NCBI RefSeq assembly: GCF_033843645.1
Contig: NZ_JAWXVZ010000004.1
Location: 310,001-374,000, forward strand
Reading direction: 5' to 3'
Length of the DNA: 64,000 bases
DNA from: Pseudovibrio zosterae
GTDB lineage: Bacteria > Pseudomonadota > Alphaproteobacteria > Rhizobiales > Stappiaceae
Shown: piece by piece, positions 31,618-40,985 of the stretch
Numbering within the stretch: position 1 is the stretch's first letter
How the letters are laid out: every line of letters begins with the position of its first letter
Notes under the pieces: generated by a model
The model's database searches: none
The model's input: only the letters and a program-made list of their open reading frames with translations
What the model was told of the DNA's origin: nothing
Made by a program: the position numbers and the translations under genes

Positions 31618-33096
31618 ATGGGAACAGAATTCAAAGCTCTCGATTTGAACACGCTACCAAGCAGTGTCGAACGGCCAGCCTATGACCGCTCCAAGCTGAA
31701 GGCACGCGTTGCACACATTGGCTTTGGCGCCTTTGCCCGGGCTCACATTGCAATGCACCTGCATGAAACACTCGTTGCCAGTGGCGACGACTGGGGCATG
31801 CGAGTGATTGAACTGTTCGGCACACCGGACTTGTTCAACATGCTGGACGAAAATCAACGCCTCTACACACTTGTTGAGACCAGCGACGAAGGCAAATCCA
31901 CCCGCCTTCTTGGCGCTGTGTGCGAAACTCAGCACGTTGCGCGGGATGGCATTCAGGCCATCATCGATGGTCTCGCAGAAGAAGACCTCAAAGTGATCTC
32001 AATGACGATCACGGAGAAAGGCTACTGCGTCAAGAATGAGCATCTGGACACGGACAACCCGATGATCCAGCATGACCTTGAAAACCTCAGCACCCCGAAG
32101 ACCGCAATCGGCCTTATCGTTGCAGCTCTCGCTAAACGGCGCGAACTGGGAATTGGGGCAGTCACCGTGATGTCCTGCGATAACCTGCCCCACAACGGGC
32201 ATTTGACCAGCATTGCCGTTCAGGAATTTGCAGCCAAAGTGGATCCGGACCTCGCCACCTGGGTGAAGGAAAACGTCTCCTTCCCGTCCACAATGGTCGA
32301 CCGCATCGTACCGGCGCTGACAGATGAGTCCTGCGATATCGTCCGCGCAGAGCTAGGCGGTCAGGCTGACCCGAACTGCATCGTTTGCGAACCGTTCCGC
32401 CAGTGGGTCATTGAAGACAACTTCAAGGTTGGCCGCCCGAAATGGGAGCTGGCCGGAGCGCAGCTTGTTGCCGATGTTGAGCCGTTTGAAGAAATGAAGC
32501 TGCGTACGCTGAATGGATCGCACTCCTTCTTGGCCTACCTTGGCTTCCTCGCTGGTAAGGAAACCATTGCCGATTGCGCGGCAGATCCTGTGTTCTATGC
32601 AGAAGCTCGCAAACTCATGGTTGATGAACAGCGCCCAACCCTGAACGTACCGGGTGATGTGGACCTTGTTGCGTATGCAGACATGCTCTTGAAGCGTTAC
32701 TCCAACTCTCAACTGAAGCACCGCACCTGGCAGATTGCAGCAGACGGCACCCAGAAAATGCCTCAGCGCTGGTTGAACTCAGTCCGCTATCACCTTCAGC
32801 ATGGAACAGATCATCGCCACCTGATCCTCGGCATCGGCGGCTGGATGAACTACATCAAAGGCAAGCGGGGTGAGGAAACCTTTGAGGTCGTGGACCCAAT
32901 GAAAGATGTCCTCGCCGAGATCGTGTCAAAATATGGCGACGATCGCGAAGCGTATGTGAATGCCCTTCTGGCACTGGATGCAGTCTTCCCGGCTGATCTT
33001 GTGGCCAACGAGCAGTTCACTCAATCTGTCCACGCAGCCTATGCTGAAGTAGCTGACAAGGGCGCAGGTCAAGCCGTCGCCGACCTTGCCAACTAG
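31618..33096 (+). CDS. uxuB: Fructuronate reductase (mannitol dehydrogenase family)
   Basis: This 492-residue long-chain polyol dehydrogenase has an N-terminal Rossmann domain (VAHIGFGAFARAHIAMHLHE) and a C-terminal catalytic domain. Signatures include FPSTMVDRIVPAL, CEPFRQWVIEDNF and KLRTLNGSHSFLAYLG. UxuB reduces D-fructuronate to D-mannonate with NADH. Tagaturonate or mannitol activity is possible in this family, but the adjacent uronate isomerase favours UxuB. It follows the GH31 gene after 13 bases. Confidence 0.85.
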   Translation: MGTEFKALDLNTLPSSVERPAYDRSKLKARVAHIGFGAFARAHIAMHLHETLVASGDDWGMRVIELFGTPDLFNMLDENQRLYTLVETSDEGKSTRLLGAVCETQHVARDGIQAIIDGLAEEDLKVISMTITEKGYCVKNEHLDTDNPMIQHDLENLSTPKTAIGLIVAALAKRRELGIGAVTVMSCDNLPHNGHLTSIAVQEFAAKVDPDLATWVKENVSFPSTMVDRIVPALTDESCDIVRAELGGQADPNCIVCEPFRQWVIEDNFKVGRPKWELAGAQLVADVEPFEEMKLRTLNGSHSFLAYLGFLAGKETIADCAADPVFYAEARKLMVDEQRPTLNVPGDVDLVAYADMLLKRYSNSQLKHRTWQIAADGTQKMPQRWLNSVRYHLQHGTDHRHLILGIGGWMNYIKGKRGEETFEVVDPMKDVLAEIVSKYGDDREAYVNALLALDAVFPADLVANEQFTQSVHAAYAEVADKGAGQAVADLAN

Positions 33097-33098
33097 AC

Positions 33099-33164
33099 AG
33101 GTCCCAATCATCAGGACCTCTGCGACCGGCCACGATTTGCTACAGGCGACAGATCGGGCCGGTC
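33099..33164 (+). other. Two stem-loops between uxuB and uxaC
   Basis: AGGTCC/GGACCT (33099-33104 and 33114-33119) and GACCGGCC/GGCCGGTC (33124-33131 and 33157-33164) lie in the 138-base gap. Neither is followed by a T-run, so they look like mRNA processing or stability elements, not terminators. Confidence 0.45.
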
Positions 33165-33234
33165 AGCTTCCTTCATCACACATTCAAGATGCAGGCCGCC
33201 GCCGTATCTTAAGAAAATAGAAGGCCAGATCGTT

Positions 33235-34647
33235 ATGCAGCCATTCCTAGGAAAAGACTTCCTGCTTGAAACAGAAGCGGCTCAGAAGCTTTATCATGAA
33301 TATGCGGCAGACATGCCGATCGTTGACTACCATAACCACCTCGACCCGAAGGCGATTGCCGAGAACCAGCAGTTTGAAGATATTGGCAGCACCTGGCTTG
33401 CAGGGGATCACTACAAGTGGCGTGCCATGCGTTGGGCCGGTGTGAATGAGCGCTTCATCACAGGAACCGAAACAACGTTTCGCGACAAGTTCAATGCCTA
33501 TGCTGAGGTGATGCCAAAGTTTATTGGCAACCCGCTTTATCACTGGTCCCATTTGGAAATGTACCGCTACTTCGGCCTCGAAGGCACGGTTCTGTCTTCA
33601 AAGACGGCTGACCATGTTTGGGAGGCTTGTAACGCCAAATTGGCCAAGCCGGAGTTCGGCGCGCGCGGCCTTCTGGAAATGCAGAAGGTAGTCATGCTCG
33701 GCACCACGGACGACCCGGCTGACGACCTGCGTTATCACAAGCAGATCGCCGAGGACGCCAACATTTCCATGAAGGTGCGTCCAACCTTCCGCCCAGACAA
33801 CGCATTCAAGATCAACAAGCCAGCTTTCCCGGGTTATATCGAACGCCTCGGCGGTGTTGTAGGTTTCGAAATCTCTTCCTACGAGAAGCTTCTTGAAGCA
33901 CTCAAGCTGCGTCTTGATCATTTCGATGCGCACGGCTGCCGCGCCGCAGACCATGGCCTCGATTGCATGTTGTTCTCGCCAGTTCCAGGTTCCGCCGAGT
34001 TGGAGCGTATTTTCAAGCTCGGCCTCGATGCTGAGAGCCTGAACCTTGACGACATCACCGCATTCCAGTCTGCCGTGCAGGTGTTCCTTGGCAAGGAATA
34101 CGCCAGACGCGGTTGGGTAATGCAGATCCACGTGGGGGCAACTCGCAACAATCGCACCCGCCTGTTCAGGGCACTTGGTCCAGATGTAGGCGTTGATGGC
34201 ATCGATGACCGCGAGCTGGCAAATCCACTGAACCAGTTCCTTGACACACTGGATCAGGAAGACCTGCTGCCACGCACCGTCCTGTACAGCCTAGACCCAA
34301 CCAAGAACGAAGTTGTCGTTACGACCGCAGGCAATTTCCAGGATGGCTCTATCGGCGGCAAGGTACAGGCAGGCACAGGCTGGTGGCACAATGACCAGCT
34401 CGACGGCATGGAACGCCAGATGACACAGCTGGCACAGATGGGTCTTCTCTCCCAGTTCTTGGGCATGTTGACTGACAGCCGCTCGTTCCTGTCTTTCCCG
34501 CGCCACGAATACTTCCGTCGTCTACTCTGTAAGATGGTGGGAGAATGGATGGCAAAGGGCCATATTCCTGCTGATTTTGATCTGGCAGGCGGCATCATTC
34601 AGGACATTTGCTACCGCAACGCAGCTAAGTGGTTCCTCGAAGATTAA
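33235..34647 (+). CDS. uxaC: Uronate (glucuronate) isomerase
   Basis: This 470-residue enzyme of the amidohydrolase-related UxaC family isomerises D-glucuronate to D-fructuronate or D-galacturonate to D-tagaturonate. Features include DYHNHLDPK near the N-terminus, GDHYKWRAMRW, LGTTDDPADDLRYH and WVMQIHVGATRNNRTR. It is the last gene of the dctQM-GH31-uxuB-uxaC unit and feeds its product to UxuB. It ends at a strong terminator. Confidence 0.95.
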   Translation: MQPFLGKDFLLETEAAQKLYHEYAADMPIVDYHNHLDPKAIAENQQFEDIGSTWLAGDHYKWRAMRWAGVNERFITGTETTFRDKFNAYAEVMPKFIGNPLYHWSHLEMYRYFGLEGTVLSSKTADHVWEACNAKLAKPEFGARGLLEMQKVVMLGTTDDPADDLRYHKQIAEDANISMKVRPTFRPDNAFKINKPAFPGYIERLGGVVGFEISSYEKLLEALKLRLDHFDAHGCRAADHGLDCMLFSPVPGSAELERIFKLGLDAESLNLDDITAFQSAVQVFLGKEYARRGWVMQIHVGATRNNRTRLFRALGPDVGVDGIDDRELANPLNQFLDTLDQEDLLPRTVLYSLDPTKNEVVVTTAGNFQDGSIGGKVQAGTGWWHNDQLDGMERQMTQLAQMGLLSQFLGMLTDSRSFLSFPRHEYFRRLLCKMVGEWMAKGHIPADFDLAGGIIQDICYRNAAKWFLED

Positions 34648-34670
34648 GACTTGGATGCATTGGTAATAAG

Positions 34671-34704
34671 AAGCCCCGCAGAAATTCTGCGGGGCTTTGT
34701 TTTT
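34671..34704 (+). terminator. Rho-independent terminator after uxaC
   Basis: AAGCCCCGCAGAA/TTCTGCGGGGCTT forms a perfect long stem followed by TGTTTTTC. It reaches the stop codon of the converging acyl-CoA synthetase gene and probably serves both directions. Confidence 0.92.
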
Positions 34705-36524
34705 CAAGAAGCATAAATCTTGTCAACGAGTGCGCCATGCTTATCAAGCACACCAGCGCGCCTTACTTTCATGGTCGCAGTTAGCTCGCCAGCATTGATT
34801 GACAGGCCATCTCGAATAATCTGGAAACCTCTGATCTGTTCCGCACGGCCCACAGAAGCATTTACCCGCTCAATCCCTTGACTGAGCGTCTCATGCAACT
34901 CTGGGGAGTCCAGGACCTTGTCAGAGGCAATTCCACGCGCCTCTGCAAACTCTGCGAGCGCCTGAGGATCCAACGACAGGAGTGCGCCCAAATAGTTTCG
35001 GTTGTTGCCAACAACGACAGAATACTCAATCAACGAGATACCACCGAGGAGCCCTTCAAGCTTGGCCGGGGCAATGTTCTTGCCACCTGACGTAACAATG
35101 ATGTCTTTCTTGCGCCCTGTGATGAACAGATAACCATCACTATCGATATACCCAATGTCGCCGGTTCTCAGCCACCCATCATCAAAGACCTCATCGGTCG
35201 CCTCAGGATCGTGGGAGTAGCCCGTAAAATTTGCACCGCCCCGGCAAAGGATTTCACCATCCTCGGCGATCTTCACTTCCATGCCTTCGATTGGCTTGCC
35301 GACAGAACCTATGCGCGTGTTTTCCGGAGAATTGAAGGTTGTCGCACCGCAGGTCTCCGACATTCCGTAGACCACACGCAACACGACGCCAAGTCCCAGA
35401 AAGAACCGCTGAACCTCAACAGGAAGTGGCGCACCGCCGCTGATAATGATGTGCTGCTGATCAAATCCGATGGTGCGCTGAACCTTGTCTATAACCAATG
35501 CCTTCGCAATCTTTGCCTTGAAATCAAGCAGAGGCCCGGTTGCACGTCCCTCAATGCGGCGCTCGTACCATTCTCTCATGGTGCTCAACGACCACAATGC
35601 CAGCCTCTTCTTGAACCCTTCGGCCTGATCCAGACGCTCCTGGATCTTGACCATCATCTTCTCATAGACACGCGGGACGCCAAAGAAGATGGAGGGTCTG
35701 ACTTCTCTAAGGTCTTCTGGCACCTGAGGGATTGAGCGCGCAAAGTACACCCGATAACCGTGATCGCTGTGCTGGATGATCGTACCCACCTGCTCCGCAA
35801 CATGGGCCAACGGCAAATAGCAGAGATAGCGATCTTCATTTGTCATGCGCTGGACTGAGGTCAGGCCGTTTGACTCCTCCCGCAAGGCTCGGTGGCTAAG
35901 TTGCACAGCCTTGGGTTTTCCAGTGGTGCCTGACGTATAAATCTGCAGCGCGATATCTTCGGGCTCAATACGAGCGAGACGCCGCTGACGCTCTTCTTCC
36001 AGCTCCCCTAACGGGGCGCCGAGCTCCATGAAGCTCTGCCAGTCGAGCTCCAAGTCGGAAGCTGGTGAACCGTTAAGGCGCACTATTCGGCGCAGGTGCG
36101 GAAAGTCCTGCAAATGCTCCTCAAGTTGCGCCAGCTGCGCCTCATCTTCCACCACCAGAACCCGGCCCTCGCTGTGGCGCAGGATGTAGCGCACTTCATC
36201 GAGGGAAGCTGTCCAGTAGATGCCCGTGGGCGCGGCGCCAATCATCATCGCCGCGAGATCTGTAATCGCCCATTCCGGCCGGTTATAGCTCAGGATGCAA
36301 ACCGTATCTCCGGGCCTAACCCCACTGGCAATCAGGGCTCTCGCCGCCTGACATACTTCTTCAGCATAGCCGGTCCAGCTTGTGGGTTCCCACACTTGGG
36401 TGCCGCGAACATAGTACGCAGGATCGGAGCCCAATCTTTTAGCTGTGTTCAGGAATGCTACCGGAATGGAGACAAAGCCATCCGTGGCGCTTGTCGCTGC
36501 GCCGTTCGGACGTGAGATGCTCAT
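34704..36524 (-). CDS. Long-chain acyl-CoA synthetase (AMP-forming)
   Basis: This 606-residue ANL enzyme is of the FadD15/ACSL type. It has YTSGTTGKPKA (196-206), a MSETCGA motif, TGDIGYIDSDGYLFITGRKKDIIVTSGGKNIAP and a C-terminal EARG-type region. It activates long-chain fatty acids to acyl-CoA for degradation or lipid synthesis. It stands alone, with the HprK-like gene 111 bases upstream on the same strand. Confidence 0.9.
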   Translation of the reverse strand: MSISRPNGAATSATDGFVSIPVAFLNTAKRLGSDPAYYVRGTQVWEPTSWTGYAEEVCQAARALIASGVRPGDTVCILSYNRPEWAITDLAAMMIGAAPTGIYWTASLDEVRYILRHSEGRVLVVEDEAQLAQLEEHLQDFPHLRRIVRLNGSPASDLELDWQSFMELGAPLGELEEERQRRLARIEPEDIALQIYTSGTTGKPKAVQLSHRALREESNGLTSVQRMTNEDRYLCYLPLAHVAEQVGTIIQHSDHGYRVYFARSIPQVPEDLREVRPSIFFGVPRVYEKMMVKIQERLDQAEGFKKRLALWSLSTMREWYERRIEGRATGPLLDFKAKIAKALVIDKVQRTIGFDQQHIIISGGAPLPVEVQRFFLGLGVVLRVVYGMSETCGATTFNSPENTRIGSVGKPIEGMEVKIAEDGEILCRGGANFTGYSHDPEATDEVFDDGWLRTGDIGYIDSDGYLFITGRKKDIIVTSGGKNIAPAKLEGLLGGISLIEYSVVVGNNRNYLGALLSLDPQALAEFAEARGIASDKVLDSPELHETLSQGIERVNASVGRAEQIRGFQIIRDGLSINAGELTATMKVRRAGVLDKHGALVDKIYAS

Positions 36525-36635
36525 ACATACTCTTTCTTTATTGTTTTAAAATGCTGATATTCCAGCTCATTGCCCTTCAAATGGGGTCAGCAGATGGCAA
36601 AGCCCATAAGCACTAACAAGTAATTTTATTCATTC

Positions 36636-37664
36636 TTAAGCAGCTGATCCCAACAGAGCCAGACCGGCCTGCGTTACATCTGACGAGGAGCCGTCAATCC
36701 GCGCTTCATAGCAGGCAACATTTTGTAGCTGCTGCACATAGCTACGTACTTCAGGCCCTTCGCCGGGGCTTAAGAAGGTGCCATCGGTTTTTTGAAGAAA
36801 TGGACTGCTTTCCACCATCAGTGAATTGATAAGGCCAGGCCGAGCCAACGGATTGATGCGGCGAAGCTCAATATCCTGCTCACCCCCGTCCGTTCTTGTC
36901 GACATGACCAAAGCCGTCAGCGGCACTTCACTGGTCGACGTGACCAAAAGCTCGTGGGCTTTATCTGCTGTCCGGTTCTTTTTCTTTGCCTTTTTGTGCT
37001 TGTTCTCGCCATCCATCGAAGGCGTGATGCAGCAGGAATCCGCCGCCTGCGCAAGCGCCCGCAGACCTGGTTTCCCTGTAAGCAACATGCTGTGCTCTGT
37101 CATCAGCTGGGCGCGTGGATCTGCGAGCATGGCCTTGATCAGATTGTTTGCCCCAGACCAGTCCGGGCCAGCAATTGCCAAGGCTCGATCTCCAATCCGA
37201 ATACAGGTCGCATCGCAAATAACGCCGCCGTCGAGCAAAAAGGCGTTTGCGAACTGCTGGCACACAAACTTCTCAATGTCATCCAGATGCGCCGAACAAG
37301 CACCACGGACAACACAAGACTTGCGGTTTTGCAGAAAGAAAAGGCCGCTGGAGCCGTCCAAGATCACTCGCGTCTTCCTGAAATCGCGAAAACGCAGGCT
37401 CTCCTGTTGCGTCTGATCCCATCGCCGAAGGGAGAACGGCAGTTCAGGCGCCTCGCCTTCAAAGATGACAATCTCCTGAAGCTCGTCAAGCGACGTGATT
37501 GAAGGATCAATCAGATTACGCAGCCGAACCTTTAGCTCATCAAGAACGGACTGGTTGTTTGATAGAAGCTTGAAAGACTTGCCCGATCGGCTGACGATCA
37601 ACACCTCCTCAAGGAGTTGCTTGTTTTCAACCATGAGCTTACGGATATCGCGCAGTTTCATCAT
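36636..37664 (-). CDS. HprK-related kinase-like protein with degenerate P-loop (GAK-type)
   Basis: This 342-residue protein resembles what I know as HprK-related kinase B. An N-terminal region (KLMVENKQLLEEVLIVSRSGKSF) precedes an HPr-kinase-like core and the typical tail ELRRINPLARPGLINSLM. The expected Walker A loop is at 164-177 but reads AGPDWSGANNL, with no GK(S/T), so ATP binding by the usual mode is doubtful. A lysine-rich insert KHKKAKKKN (222-230) follows. The ATG at 37664 has GGTGGA upstream. It is divergent from a CofD-like gene, the usual companion. Function of the system is unknown; the assignment rests on pattern memory and neighbours. Confidence 0.68.
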   Translation of the reverse strand: MMKLRDIRKLMVENKQLLEEVLIVSRSGKSFKLLSNNQSVLDELKVRLRNLIDPSITSLDELQEIVIFEGEAPELPFSLRRWDQTQQESLRFRDFRKTRVILDGSSGLFFLQNRKSCVVRGACSAHLDDIEKFVCQQFANAFLLDGGVICDATCIRIGDRALAIAGPDWSGANNLIKAMLADPRAQLMTEHSMLLTGKPGLRALAQAADSCCITPSMDGENKHKKAKKKNRTADKAHELLVTSTSEVPLTALVMSTRTDGGEQDIELRRINPLARPGLINSLMVESSPFLQKTDGTFLSPGEGPEVRSYVQQLQNVACYEARIDGSSSDVTQAGLALLGSAA

Positions 37665-37691
37665 TGCGCTTCCACCTTTTTTCAATCTATC

Positions 37692-37752
37692 TCGAGATTA
37701 AATCGAGATTGAACTGCGTAAGTCGCCCCTATAGCAAGCTATCATCGAGATT
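37692..37752. promoter_or_regulatory. Three TCGAGATT repeats in the HprK-like/CofD-like divergent region
   Basis: TCGAGATT occurs at 37692-37699, 37703-37710 and 37745-37752, the first within the palindrome ATCTCGAGAT. Three copies of an 8-mer in 61 bp of a divergent promoter region suggest binding sites of a shared regulator. Confidence 0.4.
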
Positions 37753-37880
37753 CCTAGCAGGCTATCGAAGAGCGTTGCAAAATGGAGTTTCGCCGAGCGC
37801 TACCTGCCACATCAGAAATTGCTAGAGCGCTGTAATAGAGCTAAAACGGCACCAAGCCACCATCTAAGCCTAGGAAATAC

Positions 37881-39056
37881 ATGCAGATTACCCGCCAGCT
37901 GACGATCCCGGATCCAGTCCGCATCAGCCGCTACCAGCGCCTTCCCGAGCTAGGCCCAAACCTGCTGTTCTTCAGCGGAGGCACTGCTCTGAATGGTATT
38001 TCCCGTGTTTTAAAGCACTTTACCCACAACAGTGCACACCTGATCACGCCGTTTGACAGCGGAGGCAGCTCGGCCACACTGCGTCAAGCCTTTGACATGC
38101 CGGCGATTGGTGATGTGCGCAGCCGCCTCATGGCATTGGCAGATGAAAGCTTGCTGGGACATCCTGAAGTCTATCAGCTGTTCTCACACCGCTTTCCGAA
38201 AACCGCCACGCAGAACACCTTACGCCATGAGTTGGCTGGACTGGTCGGCGGAAGTCATCCGCTCATCACCGCCATTCCCATGCCCATGCGCGGCCTCATT
38301 CAAAACCAACTGCAATACTTTGCAGTCGCTATGCCAGCAGATTTCGACCTGCATGGCGCAAGCATCGGAAACCTGATCCTTGCAGGCGGGTACTTGAACA
38401 ACAACCGTGAGCTTGATCCCATTCTTTTCCTTTTCTCCAAGCTCGTGAATACGTTAGGCCACGTCACGGTTACCACAAATGAGAAACTTCATCTGGCAGC
38501 CCGCCTTTCCGACCACTCGGTCGTCGTAGGACAGCACGCGATGACTGGTAAAGAGGTAGAGCCCCTTACCAGCCGCATTGAGGAGATTTTTCTCACGACC
38601 TCGCTTGAAAGCACCGATCCAGTCGACGTGCCGTTCCCACTGCGACGGCAAGCTCTGGTCCGTCAAGCTGATCTCATCTGCTACCCACCCGGCAGCTTTT
38701 ACAGCTCCCTCATGGCGAACCTCTTACCGAAAGGTGTCGGGCGCACCATAGCGGAAAACGGCAACCCAAAGGTCTACATCCCGAGCCTTGGAACCGACCC
38801 GGAGCTAAACGGGATCTCCGCCAATGAAGCTCTCTTGCGCCTGATCGATCAGTTAAAACGTGACGCGGGCGCTGATACGCCGACAAAGCAACTTCTGAAC
38901 TTCGTATTGGCAGACGAAAGCTTTGCAGCGAACTTTGACTTGGACTTGATGGAGAAGCACGAACTGAAACTTATCAGCGCACCGTTGACCTCTCAGTCGA
39001 ACGCATCCAAGTACGATCCGCAAAAACTCGTAGATTTCCTTCTCTCTCTGACATAA
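37881..39056 (+). CDS. CofD-like protein of the GAK gene set
   Basis: This 391-residue protein has the CofD/YvcK-type nucleotide-binding pattern: SGGTALN (32-38), FDSGGSSATLRQAF (58-71), GDVRSRL (77-83), and later YPPGSFYSSLMANLLPKGVG. CofD transfers a lactyl-phosphate group onto deazaflavin F0, and YvcK binds UDP-sugars, but the GAK-type family is a separate branch of unknown reaction. It is divergent from the HprK-related gene. I see no F420 biosynthesis gene nearby, so an F420 role is unlikely. The ATG at 37881 is chosen because the family N-terminus follows; no strong ribosome binding site is seen. Confidence 0.75.
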   Translation: MQITRQLTIPDPVRISRYQRLPELGPNLLFFSGGTALNGISRVLKHFTHNSAHLITPFDSGGSSATLRQAFDMPAIGDVRSRLMALADESLLGHPEVYQLFSHRFPKTATQNTLRHELAGLVGGSHPLITAIPMPMRGLIQNQLQYFAVAMPADFDLHGASIGNLILAGGYLNNNRELDPILFLFSKLVNTLGHVTVTTNEKLHLAARLSDHSVVVGQHAMTGKEVEPLTSRIEEIFLTTSLESTDPVDVPFPLRRQALVRQADLICYPPGSFYSSLMANLLPKGVGRTIAENGNPKVYIPSLGTDPELNGISANEALLRLIDQLKRDAGADTPTKQLLNFVLADESFAANFDLDLMEKHELKLISAPLTSQSNASKYDPQKLVDFLLSLT

Positions 39057-39525
39057 CGATACGGCAATCTACATATAATCTTTAGTTGCACAAAACTTGA
39101 CCAACCAAAGGCGGAGCATAACAATCGGCGACTCAACTGACTGAATCGGAAAGCTTCAATTGCCAAACTGACCTATCCCTTTTCTCAAAACAACCTATCC
39201 CATTGCCATACCCACTTTCACTTAGGCGCTGACATTTGTGAAAAAAGCCCATAAAAATTATTAGCTTCCGCCCTCTAATCAATTCGACATTTCTTAAATG
39301 ACTAATTTTTGGTCACTTCAGCGCCGAAAGACACTTTAGTTTCCAATCCCTTGAGATATCACAGAATCCACTCGTAGCTACGCGCAACCGACGCAGTATT
39401 TTCATCCATTGTGAACGGATAGCTTCGATTTCTCGCCCAACGGAACTTCCAAGAAAACAAACGCCTTGACGGTAATCCGAGGACTAAGCTTACGTATTCG
39501 TAAGAATGTACTTGTCCACGGCAAG
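39057..39525. other. Non-coding region upstream of the arginine deiminase operon
   Basis: This AT-rich, 469-base stretch has no convincing gene. It must contain the promoter of the arc operon. I looked for an FNR/ANR box (TTGAT-N4-ATCAA), the usual anaerobic control site, and did not find one. A small inverted repeat TGAC-N9-GTCA lies at 39299-39315. Confidence 0.4.
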
Positions 39526-40941
39526 ATGAATTGGAAAACCATGTCCAGGCTTAAATTTCCCACCGCATTCACGATTTTGTTCGGGCTAATCATTGCCGTC
39601 GCAGTCGCCACGTGGGTTGTTCCCGCGGGGCAGTATGACCGAGTGATGAACGACGCATTAGGCAAGGAAGTACCGGTCCCCGGGACTTACCAAACAGTTG
39701 AGTCTAACCCGCAGGGTATTGTTGATGTATTCATGGCACCCATTGCAGGTTTGTATGACCCAGTTTCCTACAGCGCTAACGCAATTGACGTTGCGGTTTT
39801 CGTACTGGTTATTGGCGGATTCCTTATGGTTGTCACCAGAACCGGAGCCATTGATGCAGGTATTGCTCGCGTGATGTCCGCCCTCAAGGGCCGCGAAAAC
39901 TTGATGATACCAATTTTGATGGCATTCTTCGCTGCAGGTGGCACCATCTACGGAATGGCCGAGGAGAGCCTTGCTTTCTACGCCCTAATCATCCCTGTTA
40001 TGATCCGGGCGGGCTATGACTCAGTGACAGGCGTTGCAGTAATCATGCTTGGTGCCGGCATCGGAACCTTAGGCTCTACTATCAATCCATTTGCCACTGT
40101 AATCGCTTCCAATGCGGCAGGTGTACCGTTTACGGATGGTATCGTATTGCGCTTCATCATCTTGGCTGCTGGCTGGGCAATGTGTGTAGCCTGGGTCATG
40201 CGCTACGCTGCCAAGGTGAAAGCAAACCCCGATGCATCCGTAGTAGCGGATCTGCGCGAAGAACATCGCCAGCACTTCCTGCAAAACTCCAACATTGACG
40301 AAATTCCGGAATTCACCCGCACCCACGCAATCATCATGACTGTGTTTGCGCTTGTTTTTGCTGCCCTGATTTACGGCGTGGCAGCGCTAGGCTGGTGGAT
40401 GGGCGAGATGTCCGCTCTGTTTCTGGCAGCCTCCATTCTGGTGGGCATTATTGCTCGCATGGGAGAAGCGGAGTTCGTCGACAATTTCATTGATGGTGCC
40501 CGGGATCTCCTTGGCGTCGCATTGATTATCGGTGTGGCCCGCGGAATCGTGGTGATCATGGACGCAGGTTCCATCACAGACACGATCCTGTTCTGGTCTG
40601 AGCAGGCTGTCAGCGGCCTCAGCCAAATCGCATTCATCAATGTAATGTTCTGGCTAGAGTTGGTGCTGTCTTTCTTCGTGCCCTCCTCTTCAGGTCTCGC
40701 TGTGTTGTCCATGCCCATCATGGCACCTTTGGCCAGCTTCTCAGATGTGTCAGCCTCCCTCGTGGTCACGGCGTTCCAGTCTGCGAGCGGCCTGCTCAAC
40801 CTGATCAACCCTACCTTTGCAGTCGTGATGGGTGGTCTGGCCATTGGCCGTGTCCCCTACGACAAGTGGCTGCGGTTTGCCATCCCACTCGTCCTCTTGC
40901 TCTTCGTCATGATCAGCATTGCTCTAAGTGTAAGCGTGTAG
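39526..40941 (+). CDS. YfcC-family transporter, probable arginine/ornithine exchanger
   Basis: This 471-residue membrane protein of the YfcC/ion-transporter family has about twelve hydrophobic segments, the N-terminal KFPTAFTILFGLIIAVAVAT, VPAGQYDR and FVPSSSGLAVLSMPIMAPL. It replaces the usual APC-type ArcD as the first gene of an arcABC operon, so it most likely exchanges arginine for ornithine across the membrane. That role is inferred from context; YfcC-type ArcD2 proteins are known in some lactic acid bacteria. ATG at 39526 or 39541 could be the start. Confidence 0.82.
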   Translation: MNWKTMSRLKFPTAFTILFGLIIAVAVATWVVPAGQYDRVMNDALGKEVPVPGTYQTVESNPQGIVDVFMAPIAGLYDPVSYSANAIDVAVFVLVIGGFLMVVTRTGAIDAGIARVMSALKGRENLMIPILMAFFAAGGTIYGMAEESLAFYALIIPVMIRAGYDSVTGVAVIMLGAGIGTLGSTINPFATVIASNAAGVPFTDGIVLRFIILAAGWAMCVAWVMRYAAKVKANPDASVVADLREEHRQHFLQNSNIDEIPEFTRTHAIIMTVFALVFAALIYGVAALGWWMGEMSALFLAASILVGIIARMGEAEFVDNFIDGARDLLGVALIIGVARGIVVIMDAGSITDTILFWSEQAVSGLSQIAFINVMFWLELVLSFFVPSSSGLAVLSMPIMAPLASFSDVSASLVVTAFQSASGLLNLINPTFAVVMGGLAIGRVPYDKWLRFAIPLVLLLFVMISIALSVSV

Positions 40942-40985
40942 GACGGCACCGCCCCAAGAAACCAAAAGCAACAAGGGTATGGCCT

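Noticed and set aside
37881..39056. F420 biosynthesis enzyme CofD proper
   Set aside because: The sequence keeps only the general CofD/YvcK nucleotide-binding pattern, no other F420 gene is present, and the HprK-related neighbour points to the GAK-type branch.
39057..39525. FNR/ANR box for anaerobic control of the arc operon
   Set aside because: No TTGAT-N4-ATCAA or close variant was seen; only isolated half-sites occur.
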